A DNA stretch of 64,000 nt from CAVVJA01 sp963801715 (GTDB lineage Bacteria; Actinomycetota; Actinomycetes; Mycobacteriales; Jatrophihabitantaceae). A program made the position numbers and the translations under genes. Position 1 is the stretch's first letter. The number at the start of each line of letters is the position of its first letter. Below the pieces are notes generated by a model that saw only the letters and a program-made list of their open reading frames with translations, had not been told where the DNA came from and ran no database searches. The stretch spans positions 124,001 to 188,000 of the forward strand of contig CAWDGB010000010.1 in assembly GCA_963801715.1 (NCBI GenBank). The letters are read 5' to 3'. Of the stretch, positions 18,681 through 27,566 are shown piece by piece.

Positions 18681-19589
18681 GTGCACATCGGTCTGACGTT
18701 GCCTCAGCTCGGTGGCCACGTCACTCGTGACGGATTGCGCGGATTCTGCGAGCGGGCCGAGGAGCTTGGCTACGGCAGCCTGTGGGTGCAGGAGCACCTG
18801 TTCTACCCACACCACCCGGTCTCCGGATACTCGGCTCGTCCCGGCCTCGCGGTGCCCGAGGCGTATCGCAGCGTGCTGAGTGCGCTGGAGACGCTGACCG
18901 CGGCGGCCGCGTGGACGACTCAGCCGGTTATCGGCACCAGCATTCTGGTCGCTGGACTTCATCGACCCGTCGCCTTGGCTCAGCAGCTGGCCACCATCGA
19001 TCTACTTTCCGCGGGGCGGCTCGTCGCGGGCTTCAGCGTCGGCTGGTCGGACGAGGAGCACCAGGTCATGGACGTGGACCCCCGCACCCGGGGTGCGCGG
19101 TGTGACGAGCTGATCGACGCGCTGCTCGCGTGCTGGGGTCCCGATCCGGTCGAGTTCTCGGGCCGGTTCTTCACGATCCCGACATCGGACGTGAGACCTA
19201 AGCCGGTACAGCATCCGCGACCCCGGTTGCTGTCGGGCATGCGCTCGCCGGCGGGGCTACGCCGCACCGCCGAGAAGTTCGACATCTGGAACCCGGCGTC
19301 TGGCGCGCTCGAGCAGCATCTGGAGATGCTGGCCACGATTGCCGAGATGCGACCCGCCGGGTTTGCTCCGGTCGAGCTGTACCGCCGGTTGTTCACGACA
19401 CCGCCGGTCCAGGTTGCGAACCTGCGGGTGGCGACGGTGGACGAGCTGTGCGCCGAGGTGGCGAAGTCCCGCGACGCCGGCGTATCGACGGTAATCGTCG
19501 ATACGAACTTCGACCCGAAGCTCGACACACCGGAGCGGTGGGCGGCGGTTCCCCGAGCGCTCGCCCCGTTGCTTGATGCTGCCGCCTGA
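18681..19589 (+). CDS. LLM-class (F420-type) oxidoreductase
   Basis: A 302-residue luciferase-like TIM-barrel protein starting at GTG after GGGAGG. Visible blocks: GLTLPQLGGHV at strand one, AEELGYGSLWVQEHLF, WTTQPVIGTSILVAGLHRPVALAQQLATIDLLSAGRL, and VGWSDEEHQVM. This pattern is that of TIGR03619-like enzymes in mycobacteria and relatives, usually F420-dependent rather than FMN-dependent (family knowledge). The likely reaction is hydride transfer to or from a catabolic intermediate. It diverges from the aldehyde dehydrogenase and converges on the next SDR. Confidence 0.88.
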   Translation: MHIGLTLPQLGGHVTRDGLRGFCERAEELGYGSLWVQEHLFYPHHPVSGYSARPGLAVPEAYRSVLSALETLTAAAAWTTQPVIGTSILVAGLHRPVALAQQLATIDLLSAGRLVAGFSVGWSDEEHQVMDVDPRTRGARCDELIDALLACWGPDPVEFSGRFFTIPTSDVRPKPVQHPRPRLLSGMRSPAGLRRTAEKFDIWNPASGALEQHLEMLATIAEMRPAGFAPVELYRRLFTTPPVQVANLRVATVDELCAEVAKSRDAGVSTVIVDTNFDPKLDTPERWAAVPRALAPLLDAAA

Positions 19590-19620
19590 GCTGCGCGCCG
19601 CGCTCTGCGGCGGCGAAATG

Positions 19621-20430
19621 TCAGCGGTGCTCCACCGACCGTCCGCCCTCGCGGCCGCCGCCGACGAGCAGGTTCTGCCCGGTGACCCACGACGCGGCCG
19701 GCGATGCGAGGTAGAGCACTGCAGCGGCCATGTCCTGCGGCGTGCCCATGCGTCCGAGCGGCACCGTGTCGATCAGCTTCGGTAGGTCGTCGGCTGTGAA
19801 CTCGAGAACGTCGTAGAACGAGTCGGTCGGCACCATGCCCGGCGACACCGCGTTCACCCGGATACCCTGCGATGCCAACTCGGCCGCCATCGTGTAGGTC
19901 AGGTTGATCAGGGCTGCCTTCGCCGCCGCGTACGCACCCGTGTTCGGCGCGGCTCGCATTCCGGCACCGGACGCGATGTTGACGATCGCCCCGCCGCGTG
20001 CCATCCGGTGTGCGGCGGCCCGAGCGCCCGCGAATGCCGCGACGAGGTTCAGCTCGAGCATGTCTCGTATCTGAGCGTCGGTCGTGTCCGCAAGCGGACG
20101 CACGCCGCGGTCGTCCGTCCCGCCGGCGTTGTTCACCCAGATGTCGAGGCGGCCGAAGTTGTCGACCGCCGCCTGCGCGAGTTGCTCGGTGATGTTCTCG
20201 CGCAGGTCGCCCGGTAGTTCTACGGCTTGTCGGCCGCGCCCACGGACTTGCTCGGCCACCCTCGCGACGTCGGCCGCGCGGCGCGCCGTGACCACCACGT
20301 CCGCTCCGGCCTCTGCCAACGCAACGGCGATCGCCGCGCCGATGCCCCGGCCCGAGCCGGTAACGACGGCGGCCCGACCATCGAGCCGGAACAGGTCCAG
20401 GATCGAGGTCAGGGAGCCTTCTCCAGCCAC
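19621..20430 (-). CDS. Short-chain dehydrogenase/reductase (SDR)
   Basis: A 269-residue SDR. The frame has no nearer ATG, GTG or TTG before the Rossmann fold than GTG at 20430, which overlaps the Rieske gene by 22 nt; a CTG start is possible. Motifs: VTGSGRGIGAA, VNNAGG, NIASGAGMRA with the Ser, and YAAAK as Y-x3-K. It is the last gene of the leftward run beginning at 24212 and is joined by overlap to the Rieske oxygenase, so it likely oxidises that enzyme's product. Confidence 0.87.
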   Translation of the reverse strand: MAGEGSLTSILDLFRLDGRAAVVTGSGRGIGAAIAVALAEAGADVVVTARRAADVARVAEQVRGRGRQAVELPGDLRENITEQLAQAAVDNFGRLDIWVNNAGGTDDRGVRPLADTTDAQIRDMLELNLVAAFAGARAAAHRMARGGAIVNIASGAGMRAAPNTGAYAAAKAALINLTYTMAAELASQGIRVNAVSPGMVPTDSFYDVLEFTADDLPKLIDTVPLGRMGTPQDMAAAVLYLASPAASWVTGQNLLVGGGREGGRSVEHR

Positions 20431-21863
20431 TGATCGAGCAGGTGGTGGAAATGCCGGATCTTGCTTTCCTGGTAGACGCCAAACGTCACGCCCGGTTTGC
20501 GGGTGGTACGCAGGCCCTTCTGCACCGCCTCGAGGTTGAACTCGTCCTGGTCGAAGACCCGGGCGAGTGAGCCGAGCGATTCGACCGCAGTTCGCCACGG
20601 CTCGTCAGCGCTGAGGCGGGTCTCCGAGACCGGGGCAGGTCGTTCGCCGGCAAACGGGGAAAGTAGCAGGACCTCCATGATGCAGCTGCGATGATCGTCG
20701 CCGTTGGGCCGGAAGCGGTAGGTGATCTGGTTGTAGCCTCCCCACGGGTGCATGTTCGGGAACACCGTCAGGTAGTAGCTGTCGACGAGTTCGGCGTCCG
20801 TCAGCTGCTGCACCTCGTCGCCAAGTAGTGAGCGCAGCGATCGGCGAGCCGCTTCGGCGAGCGTCTTGCGAGCGGTGCTGCCTTCTGACACCTCCAACAT
20901 CGGCGGATCGTCGACGCGCTGGTCGATCTGGCTGTTCAGCCGCTGCTGCTCGCTCGGATCCCAGGACAGGTAAGGGCTCGGCACGCCCCGCGCAGAGATC
21001 GCGCGTGACACGTTGCCGAACACGTCGTACTGAGAGTTGGCATCGCCGAATCCGGCCAGCAGCTGCGGATGCGTTGTGATGACGTGGAAGGACTCCATGA
21101 AGGCTTCCTGCGCGACCTTCCAGTTAACCCGCAGAATTTTGGATACGTGTACGCGGGTGTAACGGTGCTCGAGCGGCCAGCGCTCGAAGAACGTCGGTAG
21201 TTCACCGAGGTAGTCCTCGAGCGGTTCGCAGTTCGGATCGGGATTCACGAACACGAAGCCGCCCCAGGTGCCAACCCGAACTTCCGGCAGCCGGAACGCG
21301 TTCGGCTTGACCTGCGGGAAGTCCCACGCACTCGGCACGCGCTTGAGCTTTCCGGTCAGAGACCAGCAAAAACCGTGGAACGAGCACTCCAGCTCGCTGA
21401 CCCGGCCTCGGCCGTCACGCAGGGCGCGGCCGCGATGTAGGCACGCGTTGATGTACGCCTTGATGCCGTCACGACCGGGTGCGGCGCGAACCAGCAAGAT
21501 CGACGTGTCGCAGATGTCGTACACCTCGGTGTCGCCGACCTCCGCCAGGACCTCCTCGCGGCAGGCGAACTGCCATACCCGCGACCAGAGCCGCTCCTTC
21601 TCGAGCTCGTGGAACTCCCGGGACAGATAGCGCTCGACCGGGATGTCGGCCTCGCCGAAATAACCGGGCTGGTTGCGTCGCATGGACGCAGGTACCGGCT
21701 TGCTGTCCAGATCCAGTAGGTCTTGGTATGACGGCCCGTTGCCGAGGAACCCGGTCTGCGGCCGTGTCTCGGCGGTCAGGAGAACGTCTCCTCGACCTCG
21801 AAGCGGCGACTGCGGGACGCGGCTCCGCCCGCGGTTCGCCCGCCGCTGGCGATCCACCGACAT
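20409..21863 (-). CDS. Rieske oxygenase alpha subunit
   Basis: A protein of up to 484 residues. The Rieske ligands are C141, H143, C160 and H163 (CLHRGRA and CSFHGF). The iron site lies in QEAFMESFHVITTHPQ. The paralogue at 22835 aligns along the whole length, including NPxGGYNxIxYRFRPNGD-like FPNMHPWGGYN. ATG at 21863 overlaps the small-protein gene by 88 nt; by comparison with the paralogue the true start may be about 25 codons later, but no standard start codon is visible there. It is flanked by an 81-residue small protein and an SDR, all overlapping. Confidence 0.85.
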   Translation of the reverse strand: MSVDRQRRANRGRSRVPQSPLRGRGDVLLTAETRPQTGFLGNGPSYQDLLDLDSKPVPASMRRNQPGYFGEADIPVERYLSREFHELEKERLWSRVWQFACREEVLAEVGDTEVYDICDTSILLVRAAPGRDGIKAYINACLHRGRALRDGRGRVSELECSFHGFCWSLTGKLKRVPSAWDFPQVKPNAFRLPEVRVGTWGGFVFVNPDPNCEPLEDYLGELPTFFERWPLEHRYTRVHVSKILRVNWKVAQEAFMESFHVITTHPQLLAGFGDANSQYDVFGNVSRAISARGVPSPYLSWDPSEQQRLNSQIDQRVDDPPMLEVSEGSTARKTLAEAARRSLRSLLGDEVQQLTDAELVDSYYLTVFPNMHPWGGYNQITYRFRPNGDDHRSCIMEVLLLSPFAGERPAPVSETRLSADEPWRTAVESLGSLARVFDQDEFNLEAVQKGLRTTRKPGVTFGVYQESKIRHFHHLLDQWLEKAP

Positions 21864-22021
21864 AGCTCGGGATCGGCTCGCCGTACCTCACCGGTCACCC
21901 AGCGACCGTCCCGATCAAAGCGCCCCTGCCGACCCTTCCGATCGGTGACCAGCACCGGCCCGAGGTCGTCTTCGGCCCACTCGTACACCGCGCCACTCAG
22001 CGCATGTTCGATCTTCCGCAT
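21776..22021 (-). CDS. Small protein of a Rieske-linked family (paralogue 1)
   Basis: An 81-residue protein starting at ATG 22021 after GGGAGCGAGG. It is not a family I recognise. It aligns with the 80-residue protein at 22596: both have I-x-H-x-L near the start, G-x-V-x-V, GRFD, then G-x4-ADPELC-x-W-x-A. Both sit directly beside a Rieske alpha-subunit gene on the same strand; this one overlaps it. The conserved Cys and Trp and the fixed neighbourhood suggest a small accessory or structural subunit of the oxygenase (inference). No signal peptide or membrane segment is seen. Confidence 0.65.
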   Translation of the reverse strand: MRKIEHALSGAVYEWAEDDLGPVLVTDRKGRQGRFDRDGRWVTGEVRRADPELCRWIASGGRTAGGAASRSRRFEVEETFS

Positions 22022-22128
22022 CCTCGCTCCCTCGCCACGGTCACCACCGACATTCGGCCCGGCGTCGCCAGTAACAACAGGAGATGTGTAGAAAGGAACG
22101 TAGCAGGCGGCCCTCGGCGGCAACAACA

Positions 22129-22599
22129 CTAACCGCGGTCCGCGGCGCCTTGCCGGAAGAGTTGCGCGTCGATCGGCATCGGCTCTCCGAGGGGTTCGCT
22201 GCGGGTCCATTCGTGCACGCAGACGCGATGGCTGATCGCCCACCGGCCGTCCCGGCATTCGTACTCGTCGAGGTAACGGCCCCACCACGTGTCCAAATAG
22301 GCGGTTCCTTCTGCGGCCGTGCGGCGCAGGTACGTCACGTTGTAGACCTCGCCCGTGGCGTGCCGCTCGTCTACGACCTCGATCGCGTGGTTGAGGACGC
22401 AGTGCATCGTCGCGTCGTAGCGCCGATGCGAATCGACCACCCGATCGCACAAGCCTCGCGCGGACCCGACGTAGACGCCATGATCATCGGTGGCGTCCTC
22501 GTGATACGCGCTGAACATCAACTCGGCGTCCAACCGGTCGACGCCGCGGCAATATCGCAACGCCGCCTGACGAATGGCCTCTTCGGCGCCGGCGGTCAC
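22129..22599 (-). CDS. SnoaL-like protein (NTF2 fold)
   Basis: A 156-residue protein. GTG at 22599 lies within the stop of the small-protein gene (GTGA), so the longer frame to 22740 is rejected. Pattern: AIRQAALRYCRGVDRLD, MFSAYHEDATDDHG, HCVLNHAIEVVDERHATGEVYN, and YLDEYECRDGRWAISHR. The Asp/His-rich centre resembles SnoaL enzymes that dehydrate or isomerise ring compounds. It is third in the unit Rieske, small protein, SnoaL. Confidence 0.83.
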   Translation of the reverse strand: MTAGAEEAIRQAALRYCRGVDRLDAELMFSAYHEDATDDHGVYVGSARGLCDRVVDSHRRYDATMHCVLNHAIEVVDERHATGEVYNVTYLRRTAAEGTAYLDTWWGRYLDEYECRDGRWAISHRVCVHEWTRSEPLGEPMPIDAQLFRQGAADRG

Positions 22600-22838
22600 C
22601 GCTCGGCGGGCATGTCGAGGACGCGGCTGATGCGATGGTGGCCCGACGGGCGCGGCGCGGCCACCCACACGCACAGCTCCGGATCCGCCTCGAACAAGGT
22701 GCCTTCGAGATGTTTCCCGCTCTGGTCGAAGCGCCCCCAACGATTGCCCATGATCACTCGCACTGTGCCGTCGCCGTCCCCGACGTAATACGCATTCGGG
22801 TTCAGCGGATGTTTGATCGCGCCGACGGGCGCGGTCAT
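22596..22838 (-). CDS. Small protein of a Rieske-linked family (paralogue 2)
   Basis: An 80-residue protein whose ATG overlaps the Rieske stop (ATGA at 22835-22838) and whose stop overlaps the next GTG. It shares with paralogue 1 the H-x-L start, the GRFD-x2-G block and ADPELC-x-W-x-A. I do not recognise the family. Triple overlap means it is made together with the Rieske protein and the SnoaL-like protein. A role as accessory subunit or assembly partner is inferred from this context only. Confidence 0.68.
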   Translation of the reverse strand: MTAPVGAIKHPLNPNAYYVGDGDGTVRVIMGNRWGRFDQSGKHLEGTLFEADPELCVWVAAPRPSGHHRISRVLDMPAER

Positions 22839-24212
22839 GACAGCGTCCCGCCTGACTGATCGGCCACCCACCTGCTCAACAGATCGTGGCGCCAGGTCAA
22901 GATGCCCTCCTGAGCCGTCGAGGCGATCACGTAAGGTCGGCGTGTCGTCTCCAGCCCGCGCTGCACTGCCTCCATGTTGAAGGTGTCCTGCTCCATCACC
23001 AAGCCAAGGGTTTGCAGCTCAGGTGCCTTCGTCCACGAGTCCTCGAAGTCCAGGTTCGTGACCTCAGCGGTTGCCGGCCGTTCGCCCCGATAGGGCGTCA
23101 GGAACATGACCTCGAAGATCGATTCGTCGTGCCGATCGCCATTCGGCCGGAACCGATAGATGATGCGGTTGTAGCCACCCCAGGGATGGAAATTCGGGAA
23201 CACAATGTAGTTCCAGTGGTCGACTAGCTCGGCGTCGGAAATATCGTCTGCCTCGTCACCAAGCGCCTGGCGCCAACGCTCGCGGCCGGCTCGGGCCATC
23301 GCGTCGCGCGCGGTGCTGCGCTGTGAGAACGGAATCGGTAAGTCCTCGCCCTCGCGGACGTCGAGCATTCGCTTCAAGATGTCAGTTTCCGTCGCGTCGA
23401 CGGGCAAGTCTTCGATCGGCGTGCCGGACGGGCTGATCTGCCGCGCATAGTTTCCGTAGACGTCGACGGCGGCGTTCGCGTCGCCGACGTAGGGAGCCGA
23501 CTGGGGATGGGTGGCACCGAGGTGCAATCCCTCGTCGAACGCTTCCTGGGCGATCTTCCAATTGCAGCGGATCTTCTTGGCGACGTGTGCCTGCAGGTAG
23601 CGATGCTCGAAGTTCCACCGGGCGAAGTGCTCCGGCATCGTGCCGAGGAAGTCCTCGAGCGGTTCGGCGTCCGGACTCGGGATTGATGAACACGAACCCG
23701 CCCCACACGCCGACCTTGGCTTCCGGAAGGCGCCACGCGTCGCGGTCGGCCTCGATCTCGGGGAACTCGGCCGGTGCCGGTGTGTGGCGCAGCGTGCCGT
23801 CCAGTCGCCAGGTAAAGCCGTGGAAACTGCAGCGGAACTCGCTGCAGCGTCCGTCGTAGTCCTTCAGCGCGCGCCCTCGGTGCAAGCAGGCGTTGACGTA
23901 CGCCTTAATGCCCTCCCGGGTGCGCACGATGAGGTAGGAATCCCCGGCAATGTCGTAGCGGACATAGCTGCCAACGTCTGGAATGTGCTCTTCCCGGCAG
24001 GCCATTTGCCAGACCTTGCGCCACAGGTGTTCGCGCTCGAGCAGGTGCCACTCCCGGCTCGTGTAGCGATGCACGGGGACGTGTTGACTCTTCGCGTGAT
24101 ACGGAACCCGCTCCCGCAGATATTCAGGTAACGGACGCTCGTCGTCGAGCACGAGGTCGTACCACAAAGTCGTCCGCTTGGCCCGATCCTCCGTGCGCTC
24201 CGAGGTCGTCAT
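22835..24212 (-). CDS. Rieske oxygenase alpha subunit, frameshifted
   Basis: The N-terminal frame starts at ATG 24212 and carries Rieske ligands C109, H111, C128 and H131. It breaks near 23672 by one extra base after FVFINPES; the next frame continues DAEPLEDFLGTMPEHF and holds the iron-site region QEAFDEGLHLGATHPQ and the end WVADQSGGTLS. Restored length is about 458 residues. It is the first gene of a leftward run with the small protein and the SnoaL protein, and a close homologue of the Rieske protein at 20409. The break looks like an insertion error. Confidence 0.82.
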
Positions 24213-24387
24213 GGCTCCCTATTCTCTACCGCCCTGCCGGAAATCGGCCCGGCCGGCGGGTCCGACGCCCAAGAGCTAGCCCGGCACACGCGGTCGATCG
24301 CCTACGCCTTACTTTATGGGCACTCACTCTAATAAGTGGGGCTGACGATGTCGAGGTCGTCGACCCGCGGACTCGGCGCGCCAGGAA

Positions 24388-25152
24388 TCAGCGGGCCAGG
24401 TAACCACCGTCGACCGCGAGCGTATGCCCGACGGTGTATGTCGATCGATCCGAACAAAGCCATAACACGGCATTCGCGATCTCAGCCGGGTCACCGAAGC
24501 GACCGACCAGGCTCATCCGGCTGATCACCTCAGTTTCGTCCGATCCTCGTGCCGCTATGGCTCCACGCAACATCGGAGTGTCGATGGCACCCGGCGCGAC
24601 TGCGTTGACCCGGACGCCCATTCCCGCGTACTCGATGGCCGCCGTCTTGGTCAGTCCGATCACGCCGTGCTTCGTGGCGGTGTATGCCGCCTGTTTAGGC
24701 AGTGGACGGAACGAATTTGTCGAGGCGATGTTGACAATCGAGCCGCCTCCCCGTTGCAACATCGCCCGGATCTCGTACTTGAGGCACAGGAAGATGGACC
24801 GGAGATTTACGGCAACCAACCGGTCGAACGTCTCCTCCGCACAGTCGGCCAACAGCGTCGTCTCCGTCTCGATAGCAGCCATGTTGGCGGCGCAGTCGAG
24901 ACCTCCGTACTCGTTCACCGCCCTAGCGACCGCTGCTTCGACATCGGACGCATCGGACACGTCGGTACGTACGAAGACCGCTTCGCCACCGTTGCCGCGA
25001 ATCACCTTGGCGGTCTGCTCACCCTCCTCCACAGCGACATCCGCGGCGACGACCTTGGCGCCGGCAGCGGCAAAGGCCTGAGCCGTCGCCCGTCCCATCC
25101 CGCCCGCCGCGCCGGTAACCAGGGCGACTTTGCCGGTGAAGTCCTCGCTCAT
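24388..25152 (-). CDS. Short-chain dehydrogenase/reductase (SDR)
   Basis: A 254-residue SDR with ATGA overlap to the KstD-like gene. It has VTGAAGGMGRA, NIASTNSFRP with the Ser, and YTATK as Y-x3-K, ending VDGGYLAR. The usual NNAG block reads AANMAAI, an unusual replacement that removes the Asn. The enzyme should still bind NAD(P) and catalyse alcohol/ketone exchange. Coupling to a KstD-like dehydrogenase suggests that both act on one alicyclic ketone. Confidence 0.88.
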   Translation of the reverse strand: MSEDFTGKVALVTGAAGGMGRATAQAFAAAGAKVVAADVAVEEGEQTAKVIRGNGGEAVFVRTDVSDASDVEAAVARAVNEYGGLDCAANMAAIETETTLLADCAEETFDRLVAVNLRSIFLCLKYEIRAMLQRGGGSIVNIASTNSFRPLPKQAAYTATKHGVIGLTKTAAIEYAGMGVRVNAVAPGAIDTPMLRGAIAARGSDETEVISRMSLVGRFGDPAEIANAVLWLCSDRSTYTVGHTLAVDGGYLAR

Positions 25153-26765
25153 GCCGACGCCTCGGCAGCGTGTCGGCCGGCCAGATAGCCGAAGACGAGC
25201 GCGGGTCCGAGCGTGCCGCCAGCGCCGCCATAGGTCATGCCCATCACCGACCCCATCGCGTTGCCGGCGGCGTACAACCCAGCGATGGGACGGCCGTCCA
25301 CGTCAAGGACCTGGCCGTTGCCATCAGTGCGCGGGCCTCCTTTCGTGCCCAGGACGCCGGAATAGACCGGTACCGCGTAGAACGGCGCAGTGTCGAGCGG
25401 GCCGAGCGTTGCCTGCGGCCCGTCGCCGAGGCTTGGGTCGCCCCACCACCGGTCGTGCGCGCTCCTACCGCGGCTGAAGTCGGCATCCTCCCCGCGCGCG
25501 GACAGCTCGTTCCACCGCGCGACGGTGCCCTCGAGGGCCGGTGCGGGGACATCGATTGCCGCGGCGAGCTCGGCGATAGTCGGCGCCTCGGTGATCCATT
25601 CCGGAGTGGGACCGTCCCCCCGGAATCCGGCGAGTCCGTACCGCGTCAAGTAGTGCCGGTCGAAGACCATCCAGGCCGGATGATTGACGTATTCGAAGCT
25701 GCTTACGTCGATCACGTGGAACGCAGCGCCGAGTGCGTTGTAATTCGCCGCCTCGTTGGTGAATCGCTGGCCCCGCTTGTTCACCATGATGCAGTGCGGC
25801 CGGGTCCGCTCGCCGTTGACCTGCCAGGCCGCCATCCGGTCGCCAACTGGCACGTCGATCGTGGGAACCCACCAGGCCTCGCGCATGTTCGCCAGCCCAG
25901 CACCGATGCGCATGGCCATCTTCAGGCCGTCGCCCGTGTTGGTCGGGACCGACGCCGAGCGCGCGAGCGGTCCACGGGCGAACGCCCGCACCAGCTCGGG
26001 ATCCCACTCGAAGCCGCCGGTCGCGATAATCACGCCGCGGCGCGCTCCGACGTCGACTGAACCCTCGCTGGTCTCGAAGCGCACGCCAACTACTCGGCGA
26101 TCGTCAACGATCAGTTCGACCGCACGCATGCCAGTGCGCGGTTCGATCTGGCGGTCCAGGCAGGCTCGGAGTAGTGGAGCGATCAGTCCTTGCCCGGCGC
26201 CGCGTTCATCGCGGATGCGCCGCCGCGCCAGTTCTTCGGGCGCGACCCCGCTTGGCGCGCCTCGGCCAAGGCTCGTCTCGCTCATCGTGATGTTGCCCGA
26301 CAGCTGCGGACCGACTGTCACCCGGTCCTGCCAGGTTCCGAGATCGGCGAACGGGTACAGCGGGCATTCGAGCGACCGGCCGCCGCCCGGCTTCGCACCC
26401 GGGTGCTCGGGGTGGTAGTCCGGAAAGTCCTTGATGATCTGGAACTTGACCGGGGTGTTCGCCTCGAACCACGTCACCATCTCTGGTCCGGCATCGATCA
26501 AGGCCGCGGCGAGGTCGGTGTCGATGAGTCCGTGCGAGAGCGAGTTCAGATACGTGAGGGCCTCTTCTCGGCTGTCCTCGATACCGAGCTCAGCCATGTG
26601 CGGATTGACCGGGATCCACACCATGCCGCCGGACCACGCGCTCGTGCCACCCACCGCGTCGGCTTTCTCGAACAGTCCGACGCGCGCGCCTCCGTCGGAC
26701 GCGCGGATAGCCGCGGCGAGAGCGGCCGCCCCGGTGCCCAGCACGACAACGTCGAACGTCTCCAT
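25149..26765 (-). CDS. KstD-like FAD-dependent ketosteroid/cyclohexanone 1-dehydrogenase family protein
   Basis: A 538-residue flavoprotein. The N-terminal FAD loop is VVVLGTGAAALAAA and an Arg/Lys-rich second segment ends GGTSAWSGG. The C-terminal half carries GVLGTKGGPRTD, GLYAAGNAMGSVMGMTYGGAGGTLG, the region where KstD enzymes hold their substrate Tyr and FAD contact. Family members put a double bond next to a ring ketone. The exact substrate (3-ketosteroid or another cyclic ketone) cannot be read. It is first in a unit with the SDR and divergent from a TetR gene. Confidence 0.87.
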   Translation of the reverse strand: METFDVVVLGTGAAALAAAIRASDGGARVGLFEKADAVGGTSAWSGGMVWIPVNPHMAELGIEDSREEALTYLNSLSHGLIDTDLAAALIDAGPEMVTWFEANTPVKFQIIKDFPDYHPEHPGAKPGGGRSLECPLYPFADLGTWQDRVTVGPQLSGNITMSETSLGRGAPSGVAPEELARRRIRDERGAGQGLIAPLLRACLDRQIEPRTGMRAVELIVDDRRVVGVRFETSEGSVDVGARRGVIIATGGFEWDPELVRAFARGPLARSASVPTNTGDGLKMAMRIGAGLANMREAWWVPTIDVPVGDRMAAWQVNGERTRPHCIMVNKRGQRFTNEAANYNALGAAFHVIDVSSFEYVNHPAWMVFDRHYLTRYGLAGFRGDGPTPEWITEAPTIAELAAAIDVPAPALEGTVARWNELSARGEDADFSRGRSAHDRWWGDPSLGDGPQATLGPLDTAPFYAVPVYSGVLGTKGGPRTDGNGQVLDVDGRPIAGLYAAGNAMGSVMGMTYGGAGGTLGPALVFGYLAGRHAAEASA

Positions 26766-26792
26766 GGAACTCCTCGCTGGCTCGTGTATGTA

Positions 26793-26827
26793 TAACTGCC
26801 GTTACAATATCAGCATCAGTAGCTGAT
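26793..26827. promoter_or_regulatory. Inverted repeats between KstD-like and TetR genes
   Basis: In the 106-bp divergent gap two symmetrical sites occur: TAAC-TGCC-GTTA (26793-26804) and ATCAGC-N7-GCTGAT (26809-26827). The gap is AT-richer than its surroundings. They are candidate operators for the TetR protein starting at 26872, controlling itself and the KstD-like unit. Confidence 0.45.
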
Positions 26828-26871
26828 TATCTAGGCGATCCAAGAGCTTTTTTTCCAACAAACGTCATGTT

Positions 26872-27495
26872 ATGTCTGCTACAGTTCGTCTGATGCCGAA
26901 GTATGTCGACCATCATGCCCGGCGCCTCCTCGTGACCGAGGTGGCGGCGGAGATAGTCGCCGCCCGGGGCGTCGAGGCGCTGACGGTACGGGCTGTGGCG
27001 GCGGCGGCCGGCTTCAGTACGGCAGTGGTCAGCCACTACTTCCTCGACAAACGGGACCTGCTCCGCTCGACGTTTCGGGCGGCGGCGAACCGATCGACAT
27101 CGCGGTTCGAGTCCGCGGCCGCGGCCGACCGGCGCAGCATCGTCAGCTGTCTGGAGGCACTCCTTCCCCTGGACGACGACTCGCGCCGCGATTGGCGGGT
27201 ATTCGTCGCATTCTGGGGCACCGCAGCGAGTGACAACGAACTGGCGATCGAGCAGCGCGACCGCGTGCGCAGCGCTCGTGGTCGGATCGAGCACGTCCTG
27301 GCCGAGCTGACGAACGCCGCGCTCGGCGAGCCGCAGCTTCGCCTATTCGCCCGTTCGCTCCTCACCCTGGTCCAGGGCATCGCCACCCAGGCCGTCTTCG
27401 ACCCGGCTGACTGGACGCCGAGGCGTCAGTCCGAGCAATTGCGGTTGGGAGTTGCGGCACTGCTACCAGACACGACCGTGCGCGCAGCCAGTTGA
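26872..27495 (+). CDS. TetR-family transcriptional regulator
   Basis: A 207-residue regulator. The N-terminal helix-turn-helix runs about residues 18-62: EVAAEIVAARGVEALTVRAVAA, then AAGFSTAVVSHYF and DKRDLLRSTF. The C-terminal ligand domain is all-helical. ATG 26872 is used; ATG at 26893 is an alternative. It is divergent from the KstD-like gene with symmetrical sites between them, so it likely represses that unit in response to a pathway compound. Confidence 0.9.
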   Translation: MSATVRLMPKYVDHHARRLLVTEVAAEIVAARGVEALTVRAVAAAAGFSTAVVSHYFLDKRDLLRSTFRAAANRSTSRFESAAAADRRSIVSCLEALLPLDDDSRRDWRVFVAFWGTAASDNELAIEQRDRVRSARGRIEHVLAELTNAALGEPQLRLFARSLLTLVQGIATQAVFDPADWTPRRQSEQLRLGVAALLPDTTVRAAS

Positions 27496-27566
27496 TCGCT
27501 TCTGGCCGTGCCACAGCCCTTCTCCGGGCAATCCCAGACCGCTTCGGACACCGGTGAGGTGAGTTC

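Noticed and set aside
17150..18730. A 526-codon open frame on the + strand
   Set aside because: It lies entirely opposite the aldehyde dehydrogenase, whose catalytic residues are all present. High GC keeps the opposite strand open; the translation is rich in Arg, Gly and Asp without a fold pattern.
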